Shown here: positions 13,301-27,062 of the stretch, one piece after another
Numbering within the stretch: the stretch's first letter is position 1
How the letters are laid out: every line of letters begins with the position of its first letter
Program-made: the position numbers and the translations under genes
The notes under the pieces: model-generated
Told to the model about the DNA's origin: nothing
What the model saw: only the letters and a program-made list of their open reading frames with translations
Databases searched by the model: none
NCBI GenBank assembly: GCA_013365325.1
Contig: JABVXV010000274.1
Coordinates: forward strand, 1-64,000
From: Dipetalonema caudispina
Lineage: Eukaryota; Nematoda; Chromadorea; Rhabditida; Onchocercidae
Reading direction: 5' to 3'
DNA: 64,000 bases

Positions 13301-16300
13301 ACCAAATGGATTTCGAAGAGCGGAATTGACCATTTCGCTTGGTTGTTGCGGTATATTATTAATATCAGCACCCGTACCTCCAACTGTTTCATCACTCTCA
13401 CTGCTTTCCCCGTTTTTACCCCAGGAAGGAGCAACAGCTGAACCATCTTCCATATCGGGTCGAGAAACTGCAGGAGTCCATTGCTGTGGCGGAATTGCAT
13501 CTTGAGAAGTTTTTCTAGACCACTGTTTATCGGTTTCTTCACCAGCTACAGGCCACTGTTGAGGTACAGATGAATCCGTAGTGTCACTAGCCAGAAACGG
13601 ATTGAATCCAACTGCAGCAGTTGATAGCCGTTTCACAAATGAAGCTTAGGGTAAAAAACCAGAGTATTTAACGGTTAACAAGAAATAAATAACGAAATAT
13701 AAAAACTGGTTCAGAATCATGCAAAAAAAAAAAAAAAAAAAAAAATAAAACTAAATAACGACAACAACAAAAACAAAAACAAAAAAAAATAAAATTTGAG
13801 TATAGAATTTTCTACGCGTCAGAAAGTATAATATATTATTGATGATATCACTCAAAACATTTCTGACTACAATAATAATTACAAGCAATATCATTAGCAA
13901 TAACAGCGGAAATAATAAAGAACAACAGCATAAGTGAATAGCGGTGACAACAATCACATTACTATTGCCATAGTATGTATGCCGAAAAAAACCGTAAATT
14001 TACGTAAAGTAACCAAAAAGTCCTTAACTAAGTGAAAACAACCACCAATAAAGAAAAAAAACAACTATGAAAAACAATGTGCAACTAAATGTTCAACGAG
14101 TATTCTTCCAGTCCATATCAAATTATCAGAGCGTCTAATTAATGATTTAAAAAAATTTAACATCATTGAATTTTGAATGTTCAAAAGGTTTGGTTATGTT
14201 TTGCACGTAAAATAATATCAGGAAGAAAAAAACAAAGAATAAAAACAGTAAGCAGGCCATTTGGATAATACATGTGTCATATATATGTACATATGTATGT
14301 ATGCATGTCAGCGTTTTCATATATTTTTTGTCATTCAAACAACAAAGATTAAAATATTTCAGATTATGCGTCAAAACTTTTTTAAAAGATAAGCAAACCA
14401 TTAGTTTCAGTAGTCGCAGGAGCCACTGCTCCAACATTAAAAGCGGTTGCGAAATCGGCACCAAATGCATTTGTTCTGCCTATATTTGGATATGCCGCAA
14501 AACCTGAAGTGATAATAATCAAGCATATCTAACTGTGCTTGTTAATTAAATGGAAAATTTCTCAGGAAGTAGAATTTTCCCAAGGTTAGATTCCGAATTT
14601 TCTGAAAAAAAAAAAAAAAAAAAACTTCAGAAGCATTCTTTCTGAATACAGACCAGGAGCAGGAGAATTAGCCGACATAACTGTAGCTGGCTGTTGCTGG
14701 AAAACATTTTGAGCGAATGGATTTGTTGGATCCAAAGCCATTGGCTGCGGTGTGGCATTAACTGGAGCAGCAGCTCCATAACCTGAAGGAGCTGTAATTC
14801 CACCAGCTGCTGGCATAGGATCAAACAGGCTTAGAAGATCATCACTTGGCTTTGTAGATCGACCTGCAGTGCCTGCTGATGACTGAGCTGCAGCGAATGG
14901 ATTGAAAGAATGTCCTCCTGCATCAATTCCGGATGAACCTGCTGCTGCCTGCCTTTTTCGCTGCTCCTGCAAAGAAAATAGATTTGGTTGCTAAAATCTA
15001 AACGATGCAAACATCTTAAATTCAAATTTTCTTTAACATTCCATAATCTGATATCTAGGCCAGAAGTAAGATCTCAGAATACGAGGGAAGGCTGACCCTA
15101 AGCAACAAAGAGAGGAAGAGACAAAGAGAGCCAAGCCTGGGTGACTTTGGAGCATCGATCATCTTAACGGTGACTATTTCGCCTATCACCTCAAATACGC
15201 CTAGTCCGAATCACTCAATAATGATTTGAATTCAAACAATCTCCAAATTTAAGTATGTTTAAAGCATATATTAACAAGACTGTAAAATCCAACATATCCT
15301 TCTTTATGTAATAAATTTGCTTATTAGGTATAAAGTTGGTTGAAGAAATTTTTTTAGAGATAATAGATGATAAATTTAAACAATATGATGGATAAAGCCT
15401 TAGGACATGTTGATCCAGAGACAAAGCCAGACTATCGATAAATTTCAACGGTAAAATATAAGTAACAGTCCTATCCTAGATTACACGCCAGAAGCGAATA
15501 GTCCTCGTTGCATTTTGACCTAATTTTACGCCTATTTACTAGTTAAAATTAGAAATACAAATGCGACAGTCTTATCAACTAGAATGATGCATAAAAAGAT
15601 GGTCCTACCGGTTAAACTACCACTGCTTCGCAAGACTTCATTCGAAAAACTGTGAAAACTAAGACTTGTTGGAAGGATTCCATAAGCAAACCTCAAATAA
15701 CCGTAATCGTTCCTTTTCTTCTTCTAAATATTTTTGTTTTGCTGAATCATCAATAACTCCCACTTGCGCGGAAGAAAATAATGGTGCTGATTGTGCCATT
15801 GCTGCAGTAAACTGTTCCTGGAAAAAAGAATGAAACCACTACAAAATATATAAATATCCAGATATGGATGAATAACATTTCTTCAGAACATGTGGAACTT
15901 AAAACAGGCAAACTTGTCGAATAAACCTGATTTCTCGGTTATAACACTGAGCAAGTGGACGTAAAAACTTGTTGAACAAATCTCCTCATTGATAAAATCC
16001 AAATATTTGAGCAGTTGAATATATAGAAAAGCTATGAAGTAATGGAATATTGAATGAAAAACAAATTTACATGATGAACTGTAGGAGGTGCTCTGCCACC
16101 TTCCAGATAAACCAGATGTGCTTCCAATGCTTCTAATAATGAAGCTGGTGCTCGTGTTAAATCTGGTATTTCAGTACGATCAATACCCACAGATTCGGCT
16201 ACTTTCAAGAAACTTGCCACTTTATCCAACCTTAGCTGAAAAGTAGCAATTATTTATTTCTTTTTTTAAAAAATTTTTAAATTATAATTACTTCGACCCT

Positions 16301-19300
16301 TTTTATTGAAGGAAATTAACCGCTGAAGTAGTATTATACTCGAAATGCTAACATCAAAACATATCAAATTGTTAAGCATTTAGTACGGCATGTTTTCTGG
16401 TAAAAGTAAACAAAATATGCGATGACTTATTTGAATGCTAGCAATCATACTATTCCAACTAATCTTATTCCTTTGCTAAGATGCCAATAAATTGAGCTAC
16501 ATAACACATAGAATTGCTGTTTTGAGTTCCAAATCCAGAACATATATGTCCCAGCATATTTTAACAACTACCTAGCTATTGTTAATCATGACGAAGGGAA
16601 CAGTAATGTAATAAATTAAAAATAAAAGTTTAATTGCACACTGGACAGGTACCAACCATTCCTTACCAAACGATAATTTTCAAGTGATTTTAGAATCCTC
16701 TATTATGTTTGGAAATGTTCCTAACAGAAAAACACATGAAATAAAATAAAAGGAAACTGAAAATAGCTTAATAGTTGAACATAACGACATATTAAATTAA
16801 CGCTTGAATAAAATTAACGAAGAACCTCTATTCTTTTCCCATTCAGAGACTTAGGCCGGTATTTAGATTTTTCCGAGTTTTCTGGAAATTATCTTTGAAA
16901 AAAGAAGCTAATTAATATTACCAGAAATGATTTGTAGGCATCCAGTGCTTCACGACATTGCTTCTTATTCATATCGAAATATTTTTCAAGCAAATTAATG
17001 ATACCATCATTATAACACGCAAATAATCGAATGAGATCACGAAAGAGAAGAATGAAAGAACAGTTGATGACACCATTATTTAATTCCGCCGAAGTTACCT
17101 GAAATTAAAAAATTTTTATTAAGTCAAATATTTAACCCAAATTTTTAAGCAATTGATGAATTCAATGGAAGAAACTTCCAGTTGTTAACGTAACTATAAA
17201 CTGCATAAGTACAGCTATTTGTAATACTTTACACTAATAATTACTCTTTTTCAGTTTGTTATGAATAGTCCGAAATAGATAAATAAGTAAATGTATGGGT
17301 AGTGAATAAGTAAATTGTCATTAGGTGAGCCAAGTAAAAATATAACTAAACAAATAAGTAAATCGAACAGTTAGGTAATCACCATATTCTTTTTATTTTC
17401 TTTAGCCTGTCATATCTGTATTAACATAACTTCATCACTTGACATGCTAGTTACTTATTTAATAATACAAGACTTATTAAGGAAGACGTCGAAAGCTTGA
17501 AAAGTTATTTGATAGACAATTTAGAGGCCAAAAAAAGAAGCCCTCAACTGGTATAACCTATTAATCATTCAATCTCTTCTATAAGAAATTTTTATTATCA
17601 CTCGCACCGTACTACATGAGCAATGTGGCGTAAATTCTGTCCTGAGAAAGGGACTAGTTTAATGCTAAAAAAAGAGTAGGCCAAAGGTAAGAATTTCGGA
17701 AAAAAAAGAGTTTACTTGGAATTCGAGAAGAGCATCGATCTGGTTTTGCAAAATTGGTAATGTTTTCAATAACTGAAACATCAAAAATAATGCGATTTCA
17801 TAAAATCAGCATTACTATGCAAAAATTACGTGAAAGTTCCTTAAAGATCTAAAATTCAGGAATTTTGATTTCCATTTCCGTTTATTTCAGTTTCATCTCA
17901 ACTTAGCTTAGTTCAATCCAAATCGATTAGCATCGTTTAAATTCTGTTTAATCCAGTTCAATATAAAGATTATTATACCTTATCTGCATTCATCGTTCGT
18001 AGAAGGCCATCTTCACGACCACGTTTCACTTTGCAAAAATCGAAGGCGCATAATCGATACGTATAGATCTTTTCACTGATATACTTACCATAACGCCGAA
18101 CATGTTGCGACATATCATATCCTGCAATGGGATTTCATCAGTTATTTAGACAACGCAATTAAAGATTTAATTGAAGCAGTGCGGAAAGTTAATTTCTATT
18201 TAAAAGTTAAAACGACTAGATCATACATCAAATTACCTGCACCCAAGAACTCGGGCTGTTAAGGGATAACATTTGACCTATTTTTTTCCTACTTTTCTTC
18301 TTGTTACACTCTCGCACTTTATTACGTTCTATTTTCTGTTTCTCTTCTTTGCTTATGAGAAATGAAAGTTTTGGAATATTCTGAACTTGAATAAATAATA
18401 AAGAATGAGGTTTCCAAAACAGACTTTCAAAGTCAATATTATCCTTGGACTGATCTACAATTCAGACCTTTTCAAAATTACCCACTACAAGGAATATTCC
18501 TCATTCTTCCACAGCCACAACTTTTCAACTCATTACCTGCTATCCTTAATAATCCGAGCAATATGGACGAGATAATTCAATTTTATCCCAACTCAATGTC
18601 ATTTTTCGTAGTTAAAAACATTAATAGTTAAAAACGCATCATTAACTACCTTTGCCATCGCTTCTGCTCTATAAATTAATCATTGCCCTAATCACCACCA
18701 TTACAATAACGATTTCGTAATTATTAACAGTAATGCGTTCGCCAAATACAAAAGTCTAAGCTAGTCTCGGGCACCAAATTTATAATGTCAGCCATCTATG
18801 GCATTTCATTTAATTTATTTCTTGATTAGGCTCTCGATAGTGAAACCCTCAGTTTTCCAATGAACAGTACACAATTATTTAGAAAATTATACGTAAAGTA
18901 AAAAATAGGTGCTCAGAGGTAAAGGGAGATAAAAAAAGGAAAAGTATTGAAATGTTAACAAATATTGGAAAGTTTTACGTAAGAAAGTTGTATCGAAACA
19001 AAAAAAAAAAGGTTGTGCGGCCAAAAAGTTCGGAAAAAATTATGCCCGAAGTAAATTCGTTCGTGCATGATTAGATTAGAGGTAGTGTCAGTCCAAAAAA
19101 AAGATAAATTTATGGATGATTCATTTACCAACAAAAACCGAATCCAGGGATGCCCAGTGTTTCGTTGATGAACGCATATAATCCACGGGTGAATGACCTG
19201 ACGTGTTCTTTAACTTTAAATTCAATATATGAAATTTTTTGTTTAATTAGAAAGGCGGATAAGGGCGCTACAAAGAAGAAATATCAATATAAAAATAAGG

Positions 19301-21111
19301 CAACAGTTGTAAATAATTGCCGATAAAAGTGTATGATACGAGAAAAAGAAGAAAAATTACTTGAAAACAGAATACTTTCATATAGAAAGTTTACGCAGCT
19401 CAGACTAAATTCATATGGAAATTTGCAAAATTGGAATTAAAAAACTGAAAATTTTTAACAGATGTACCAAATTCTAATAAAATTTTGTTGAATACATTAG
19501 GAGAATGAAGTCACGTTTCTCGATTGGTGGTGAGGAGATCGCACGTCAAACAAGACCGCAGGTCGGTTTTTTTTCACACCATTCATCAGCATATACCATT
19601 CCATGTCATCCATTTCCGCCGACACACACTCATCTAATCTAAAACAATACCTACCTTGAGCGGAATTCTTGTCCAAAAAACTGCCCAAATTGAACGTCGT
19701 ATTACAGGATGCAAGATACTGTGAAAATCGCTGAAAAAAGGGATAACTTGGAATATTATAAGTATTTCATATGAATTAAAAACAAAACACAGAAATTACC
19801 ATTAGACCTTAGGTAGGCTTTAAAAGGAAATAATAAAGTACGAGTAATGCTATATTTCGCGTACGGCCTAAATTAAAAGTGGTGTAGACTATAATTTGTG
19901 CGTTTTATAATTGGAATTACTAATATAAACACTCAGGAAGCAAATCTTTAGTAAGTTCAATTGTGCTCCAAAATTATCATCTACCCCTTAAAAATGAAAA
20001 TACACATTTAATTACAATTTAACAAAATCAATTTATATGTCCTTTTCCATCACTCACTAACTGAACAACTAATCTTTTCTTAAACAAGTCCTTAAAGAAC
20101 CAATTTAATGCTTGCTAAAACTGCATACAACATTCACACAATCAATTGAATTCCGGTGGAAACCACAAAAGAAATTACTTCATTTCCATAACACATTATG
20201 TTATGAATAGTAATAAGCGCCTTATAAACAACTGTCCAGTTGGGATTTTGAGTTCGTTCAATTAACAAATTCGCCATCGATGGTATGGAAACGTTCGGCT
20301 CCTGCGTACAGTGTAACAAATCTGCAAAAAGCAACAAGATTCCATTTTCTAAAATAATGAAATTAAAAGTATGAATGAAATTTCCACAAACAAATTTGAA
20401 ATGTGAAATCCAGAATTAACAATTTTCAACCCTTCTATGTTTCAACTTATTCTTCAGACTATCCGATCCTTTCGTCTAAAATCACTTGGTACATGTAGGA
20501 TACGATCAAATTTCGATACCTCAAAAAGCCACATGAAGATATCGAAACCATTCGCTCAACCCAAAATTCTTAGCATTTGGAAGAAAATATTTGACCCAAA
20601 ATTATTCAGAACGGTAAAGGAAGGGATAAGAGATACTTCGCAAAGAGGTCAAACTGTCCACGTCCTCACACTGGTATATTTTAGAAACGACTCACTTTTT
20701 CTTAAATTTTAAAAGCATACTTTTGACCATTAATTGACTTGAGCAAATTATATTTATTTTAATACTAATTCTCCCCTCTAAACAAACCTCTGAGAATAAA
20801 GAAAAGTTTCCAGCCCTGAAATCAAAACTGATTAAAATTCGCATCGAAATTTTAATCCCTTTTTCTGCTGAATTTTAATTCTTCCTTTCCAAATTAATTT
20901 AAATCATACATATCCAACATAAGATAAAGAACTTACAATCCAAATGCTTCCTTTTTGGTGCCATTAATTCTTCGGTGGTAGCTTTACAAATTGTTTTACC
21001 CAGTTGGCTACCGGCTAAGGAATGTTTTGCAGCCGTAAGTCGATCGGTGATCGTTTGCCCACCCGTTGTAAATGGCATTGGTTGATGTAATGCTTTCTCA
21101 ATGGTTTGCAT
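10385..21111 (-). CDS. unc-11: UNC-11 / AP180-CALM clathrin assembly adaptor
   Basis: Monomeric clathrin adaptor that binds PI(4,5)P2, clathrin, AP2 and SNARE cargo in endocytosis and synaptic-vesicle recycling. Exons in transcript order: 21111-20937, 20321-20179, 19730-19655, 19197-19129, 18121-17979, 17772-17716, 17098-16922, 16235-16071, 15817-15692, 14966-14654, 14503-14399, 13644-13279, 13092-13000, 12868-12737, 12488-12411, 12277-12257, 11317-11161, 10950-10820 and 10554-10385 (TGA). The maximal form is 898 residues and the frame closes throughout. Residues 1 to about 330 form the ANTH domain: [19 protein letters not shown], the lipid-binding APKRKHLDY (about 51-59), [53 protein letters not shown] and [11 protein letters not shown]. 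The tail holds [35 protein letters not shown] and RNPFGA (clathrin/AP2/EH-type short motifs), a polyproline run, and the conserved [14 protein letters not shown] block. It ends in PPPPHRPFM. Confidence 0.96.
12257..12277 (-). other. unc-11: unc-11 21-nt microexon
   Basis: Flanked by TTTTTTTAG and GTAATC, 21 nt, phase 1 on both sides, encoding GMQNVPG when joined to the preceding G. It fits the symmetric series of tail exons. At this size it would be missed by most gene finders. Its support is only splice-site quality and frame. Confidence 0.6.
12737..12868 (-). other. unc-11: unc-11 polyproline exon with donor overlapping a stop
   Basis: 132 nt, phase 1 on both sides, encoding ANASPVHFG, a run of about 13 prolines, then [16 protein letters not shown]. 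The donor GTTAGC begins inside the codon TGT that directly precedes TAG (12732-12734). If the donor is not used, translation stops within one codon, giving a shorter C terminus. The proline run is an SH3/WW-type ligand by composition. Confidence 0.7.
19129..19197 (-). other. unc-11: putative 69-nt cassette exon inside the unc-11 ANTH domain
   Basis: Bounded by CAG acceptor and GTAAAT donor, 69 nt, phase 1 on both sides, open in frame. It encodes 23 residues including [10 protein letters not shown] and [11 protein letters not shown]. It would insert between SAQ and GYDMS, which are contiguous in the AP180/CALM proteins I know. Skipping it restores the standard QGYDMS sequence. The acceptor lacks a strong pyrimidine tract, which fits weak or regulated use. 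It may not be a real exon. Confidence 0.5.
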
Positions 21112-22078
21112 CTTTCTTGATTTCCTGTTATTATAATGAAGTAAAAAATAGTGAAGAAAAACTTTCAAATTTTGCAACGACCTGAAAATAAGTGACATAA
21201 AAATATGTATATAAAAGTAACGTATGGAAGCAATTTGACAACGTCAAAACAGAATATTTTATTTCAGCAGCACGTATGTCAAAACGTGAAATGCTATAAA
21301 CGGCAGATACATGAGATGAATGATGTAAAAATTCAACTGTTTAGAAAAAACAAAGCAAATATCACTTAGAAACATCAAGAAAGCAAAGCAAATGTTTAAA
21401 AACTTTAATTAAATCGCAAAATAAAAATGAAATAAATATTATATAATTCGGAAATAATGTGAACTGTAGCTTAAAAATAGAATAATCCTGCAGTTTCCAT
21501 GCTTACCTTTTATGGTCTAGCATCAGTTAACTGCTCATTTATCATAATTTCTAAAACAGGAATACATTTAAATCTTAAAATAAGAAGAGAAGGAATACCG
21601 ATAAAGCAGTTATGTAAACAAAAACGGATTGGATCCCGAAGCAAATATGTTAATTAGATTAAGTAATCATGGCATTTGAGTGACCCATAAATGAGTTGAA
21701 CACGGATCAAATTTGTTGCACAACTTCTTGTATCACGTAAGTTGTCTCCAGTTAAAGAATAAAGCAAAAAAAAAAAAAAAAAAAAATGATAGAATCGTCT
21801 TCAAGGAAATCTGAACTAACAGTTCTGATTTCTTACCTTCGAGAAATTCGAAATTACTCATTAACATTACAAAAAATTCTAATATATTTCATATAATCAC
21901 ACAGTGGAACTAACAAAACTAAATTCATAACTAATGCAAACAATCAGAAATGAAAATAAATTAATATGAAATGAAGAAATGACTTGGATGAAACTCATAA
22001 ACTAAATTGGAAATAAATCAAAAACTGCAAATAAAAATGTGAAATGAAACATGAAACACAAACCTTAACAAATTTACA

Positions 22079-22222
22079 CATAATCCATACCACCACATCT
22101 ATCCGTAATCCATACCATACTCATACCATATCAATCCGTAATCCATACCATACCAATCCATAACCCATACCATATCCACCCATAACCCATACCATATCTA
22201 CTTGTAACCCATACCATACCCC
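22079..22222. repeat. CCATACCATA minisatellite upstream of unc-11
   Basis: Tandem, imperfect repeats of a roughly 28-30 base unit with the core (T)CC(G/A)TAA(T/C)CCATACCATA, about five copies. It lies about 1 kb upstream of the unc-11 start. The strand composition is strongly C-rich against T-rich flanks, unlike the surrounding AT-rich DNA. Confidence 0.85.
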
Positions 22223-23316
22223 ACCAATGTCACATGATTCACCGCAACTCGAGCATGAACCACTCATAACCTTTTATTCATTCCATGAACTTTCGGGTCA
22301 ATTTTGAGAATGACTAATTGATCGGATTGAATTGAAATTGTGGGCTTTTTTTTTGTATGAAAAATTGTTGATTATCTTCAATTCTTGGAAGTTTCACAAT
22401 AACATCAAATTTTTATGATTAGAATTGATTAATCCGAGAATGAATTCATGAAATTGGAAATGAAAATAAGAAATGGAAGAATGAATGAAGAAAGGATTTA
22501 TAGCTGCTTTATGTTGAAATTCATTTAATACTAAAAAACTTTCTTTCTCTCATTACACTTATCATTATACTCTCTTACAATTCCCATACGTCTCTCAATG
22601 TCTCTCCAATATTTCTTATTATCTCAATAATTTCTAACAATCTCATCAATGTTTTTCTCAACCATTAAAAAGGTATCATTACAACAATTGTATCACACTC
22701 TCTCTTTCTCCTCAATTAATCATACTATCATTCAATCACTAATCAAAGATAAACAATTCTTGCAATCTTTTCTAATATTTTACGTTCCGGTATTTTTCAG
22801 GATTAGCAATACTGCCGAATAGCTAAGTGTTAGGATAAACGATGCACTGCTGAAAGGATATATTTTCGGAAGATATCAACTGGATGATTTATGGAGGTAT
22901 ACAGATAAATAGTATAACAGTGCTATCGTATGATAGATCATTTGAATCCGGAAACTTTGGTTGAACCGGAAGATAGAGTCATATGTTAGTTAGTTTAAAG
23001 TGATCATTTCCCAAAAATGATACTCGTAACAATCGGATGAACTGAGCGAAAATGATAGATGGCTTACAGGAATAGAAAATGAAAACTTTAGAAATGAAAA
23101 TCAAATAATTTATAGTTTACAAAATGATGTGTAGATGTAATGAAGTTATAAATTTTGATGAAATTTATAAATTTCATGTCTTTTAATTATTCGAGAAAAA
23201 GATTAGTTTATTTTTGAAAGAAGAGGCCAAAATAGAAGACAAAGTATGAATACTAGCCATTTATCCTTTATATCCTCTCCAAATTTCTGCCCTAACTTTT
23301 GGCTCATATTCATTGC

Positions 23317-23351
<35 letters not shown>

Positions 23352-23352
23352 A
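23317..23352. repeat. (AG)n microsatellite
   Basis: About 18 AG units with one AA interruption, followed by an A-rich stretch. It lies in the gene-poor block upstream of unc-11. Confidence 0.9.
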
Positions 23353-23537
23353 GAAAAAAAATAGGGAAACTTAGAATTGATCAGTAAATAATATGAATGT
23401 AATGGTTTTCAAAGAGAAAAGAGAGGACAAAAATCAGGGCCTAGTGAGCCTAGATTAGAAGTGTTATTTTGAGGAAATTTATGGCTTTTGTCATAAACAT
23501 GATGATCGCACCCGTAAATGAAATATGGCAAAAATGA

Positions 23538-23569
23538 AGAGAGAGAGAGAGAGAGAGAGAGGGAGAGGA
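23538..23569. repeat. (GA)n microsatellite
   Basis: About 12 perfect GA units, then a GGGAGAGG degenerate continuation. It is the second purine tract within 250 bases. Confidence 0.9.
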
Positions 23570-26500
23570 AGAGAAAGGAAGAATGGAATTTTCCAACACC
23601 CAGAAGGCAATAGTCTTTTCTACTGAACTGGAAATCGATGAGATAGATGGATGAGACTGGATGGAAGATGAAATGAGTAGTATGTATTACGTTGTTGACT
23701 TTTCCATAACCATAGAAGTGTAACAACGGGGATAAGTTCTTAAAAGGGATAGCGTGGGATGCGGTAGGGATAGAGTAGGAAGAGTTAAATAAAGCTTCTT
23801 AATTTGCATTAGAATTATAAAATGATTAGTGATTGATAGATTTGATGAATATAACTGAGTACATATTGATAGATATCAATATTAGCCTATTAATTTGGCG
23901 AATTGATTCATTAGTTTGTTTCAGATTGATTAATTAATTGATTGAAAATTGAAGAAAAAAAAGAAAATGTTCATTGACAGTTATTGACCGATTCAATTCA
24001 TTTTCATCATTTGATTGAATTAATTTATTGAAGACTGTGAAAAATTTAGTTACTTGATTAATTGATGAATTAATTGATCAATTGACTAACTAAATAACTA
24101 ATTAACTACAAGTAACTGATTGAATGAATGACTGATTAGAAAAAAAATACGGTAAAAAAATTAGAAGATAATACTTTATAGAAAAAAGACAAAAAATAAA
24201 AACATCAGTGAGAAAAATACCGCTAAAAACTCCAAAAAAAATTTAAAATAGAACTTAAAAAAACAAACTTAAAATGTTGTTTAAATAGTAACCAATCAGT
24301 GAAGCATATTAAATATAATATAGCATACCAAAGAATTTTCATCTTTGCTCCTATCAAAATTTATACATATATTTAAGTCGTACTTATCACATTTCATTTA
24401 AAATTATTTAGAGATTTATAGTATGATTGCGAGCATTATTATAGTAGAAAAAATATATTTCATTTTATTAAATTCCAACTCCTTTATGGGATATTACAAT
24501 TTAATTTTAAATATGATCCGAAAAGGGTCGAAAAGAAGAATAAAGATGTAATCAAATTAAATTAACAGCATTACATACATATATGATCGGATTTAATCCT
24601 TGCATATTTTATTTCTATAATTTGTTAAATTAATAAAAGTGCGAATATGCAAAACATAATTGTTATTTGTGATTGTAATATTATTTCAACCAATTTCTTT
24701 CCTTCTTTGCATTTTAAATTTTTGCTTAGTTTCATATTTATTACCGAATTTATATGAATTGATTAAATATGTGTAATCGGGATGAACCGGACTATCTCAT
24801 ATCATTAGAGATAAAGAATCATCAGTAGGTACTTATGATTATATATATGTACTGATGAATTAACTTTCCGGAAAATTTGTCTGATGCAAAAAACGGAAGA
24901 TAATGAAAGTTAAAGATGCGAAATCTTATTTTACACATCAATATAATGTAATTCAAAGGAAAACTAAAAGTCGCAAAAAAAAGGTCGAATTTGAAAATCG
25001 AAAAAAGAAAAATCGGATTTGAAATCCGATATAGAATGAAAAGAATTCCGATTTCTAAAATATCTTCTAATTTCCTAATATAAAATCATTATAGTTTTCA
25101 TTTAATTGCAGCATTTTATTGATTATAATTTAAAGAAGTTAAAAAAAAAAAATGTGTAATGCTATAAAAAATTGGTACTTAAAAAATGCATGCAAAGGAT
25201 AACAATTACATTTACGTGAAAGTGGCATATCGGAAGGATATTTTGGATTTATGATTATGTAGAAAGTGGTATATTAGTTTTTCAATGGATCGATAATAAA
25301 GAAGAGAAATAAATAAATTTTAGAAGTTAAAGAAGTTTATAAAGTTATCCAACGAAAATCCGTATGTGATAAATCATAAAACACGTAAAGTTATTTATAT
25401 CTAAATTATGCACGTGTAAGTTTAATTAATTTCGTATTTTTCTTTTAAATTTTAAGTCCAAATAAAAACTTTCGAACTTTTTCACTTCTCCCGAAGTATT
25501 AGCTTTTTTTTTTCTTTTTTCTCTCTTCTTTTTATTGATTAATATTATCGATGTATAAAGTTTAGTCAAAAATTGTCGTAAAAATTCTTCAATGTACCAT
25601 CAATCACTACCACTATTACAAGTACTAATCAATATTATCATATCTTATCAGTGAGAATATCAATGTAATGGTTGTTTTTCAATTATTCAATAAGTTTTAC
25701 AACTTTGAATGATACAAATAAAAATTCTAACAACAAAATTCATTGCTTTCTTTATTTATTTTGATATTTGTTATGTTGCATAAACATCCATTAATTCCTA
25801 CAATTTATTCGTAAAAACTTTTTTTTTCCTTTAACTGAAAATTTACATTCTTTCGAGAATTTACAAAATAAAACTTCAAAGGACACTTTTTTCGTTAAAA
25901 AAAAAATATTGAAATGGTATAAACTTCCTTTCATAGCAATTTTGCTTCCATTGATTCCTGAAAAGTAAACAATTGCAAAAGTGAAACATTACGATGAGTA
26001 AACATTTCCAAGCGATCATTCGGCATATTGAAATAATTATTGCAATTTTGTAAAATGATACTGTGTATTCTTTCATATTTCATGCTATTCTTTTAGACAA
26101 TAATCTAAAAGATTTCAATTTTTTTGAAACAAAAAAGAAAGAGAATAAAAATTTGAAATTTTCATCATTATTACTATACTCATAACATGTCAAGTTATTT
26201 TAGGTTTTGTGCTAAGAAGGAAAATTAGTTAATATATTAATTATAAATAGCTTGCTTTATTCTACTCAGATTTCAACGATATTTTGCATAATACATATCC
26301 TATCAAAAGTTCTATTTTAATAATAAATGAAAGTTTTGCATACTTAATAATGATAAAGTTAATTAGCATTATGATTATTTAACATTACTTACGTGATGAC
26401 AAAAGTATAATCTTTTTTTAGCGATTATTTTTTTACGTATCATTTACGCATATACAAACAATACGAATCATATCGCTTTCAGTCGTTAATTTGTCGCAAA

Positions 26501-27040
26501 CTTTGCTATTTTGGCAAGAAGAAAAGTTATAAAGAAGAAAAGAAAGTGAATTAACAATATTTATAAAAAGAAGTTGAAAAAAAGAAAGTTTTTTTCGTCA
26601 ATCTGACAAGTGCGAAATGATTTCATTTTATCTTTTGAAATATTAATATATTTAACAAAAATAAAGTAATATTTGTAAATAGGAAAGTTGAATTAGTTTT
26701 TTTAATGAAATTGTTATGAAAGAATGATGAAACGATGAATATTTTAGGAAGATCGAAAATTTAATAATGATGATAATGATTTAGATTAATTTTAGACTAA
26801 TTTAGATTAATCAATTGTAACAGTGATAGATAATTTTATTAATAAATAATGACTTGAAATTATGATTTCGATGAATTAAGTTGAATAAAATTACAGTAGT
26901 AACATATGGTATATGATAGTTCTATATGATTCTTACGGTAATGATAAATGATCATTCTGATGTATTATTTGTATATATCCATTATTTTTATCATTTGTGG
27001 GATAATGTTATGCTACGATGAAATGAACATTTCATTGAAA

Positions 27041-27062
27041 CAATCACGTACGTACGTGATTG
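27041..27062. other. perfect 22-bp palindrome
   Basis: An 11-base arm CAATCACGTAC is followed immediately by its exact reverse complement, centred on CGTACGTACG. It could be a dimeric transcription-factor site or a cruciform. No gene is within several kb on the right side. Confidence 0.9.

Noticed and set aside
18228..18270. Possible extra unc-11 exon reading [10 protein letters not shown] with a GTAATT donor
   Set aside because: Its phase does not match the next exon (18121-17979); inclusion would shift the frame and hit a stop.
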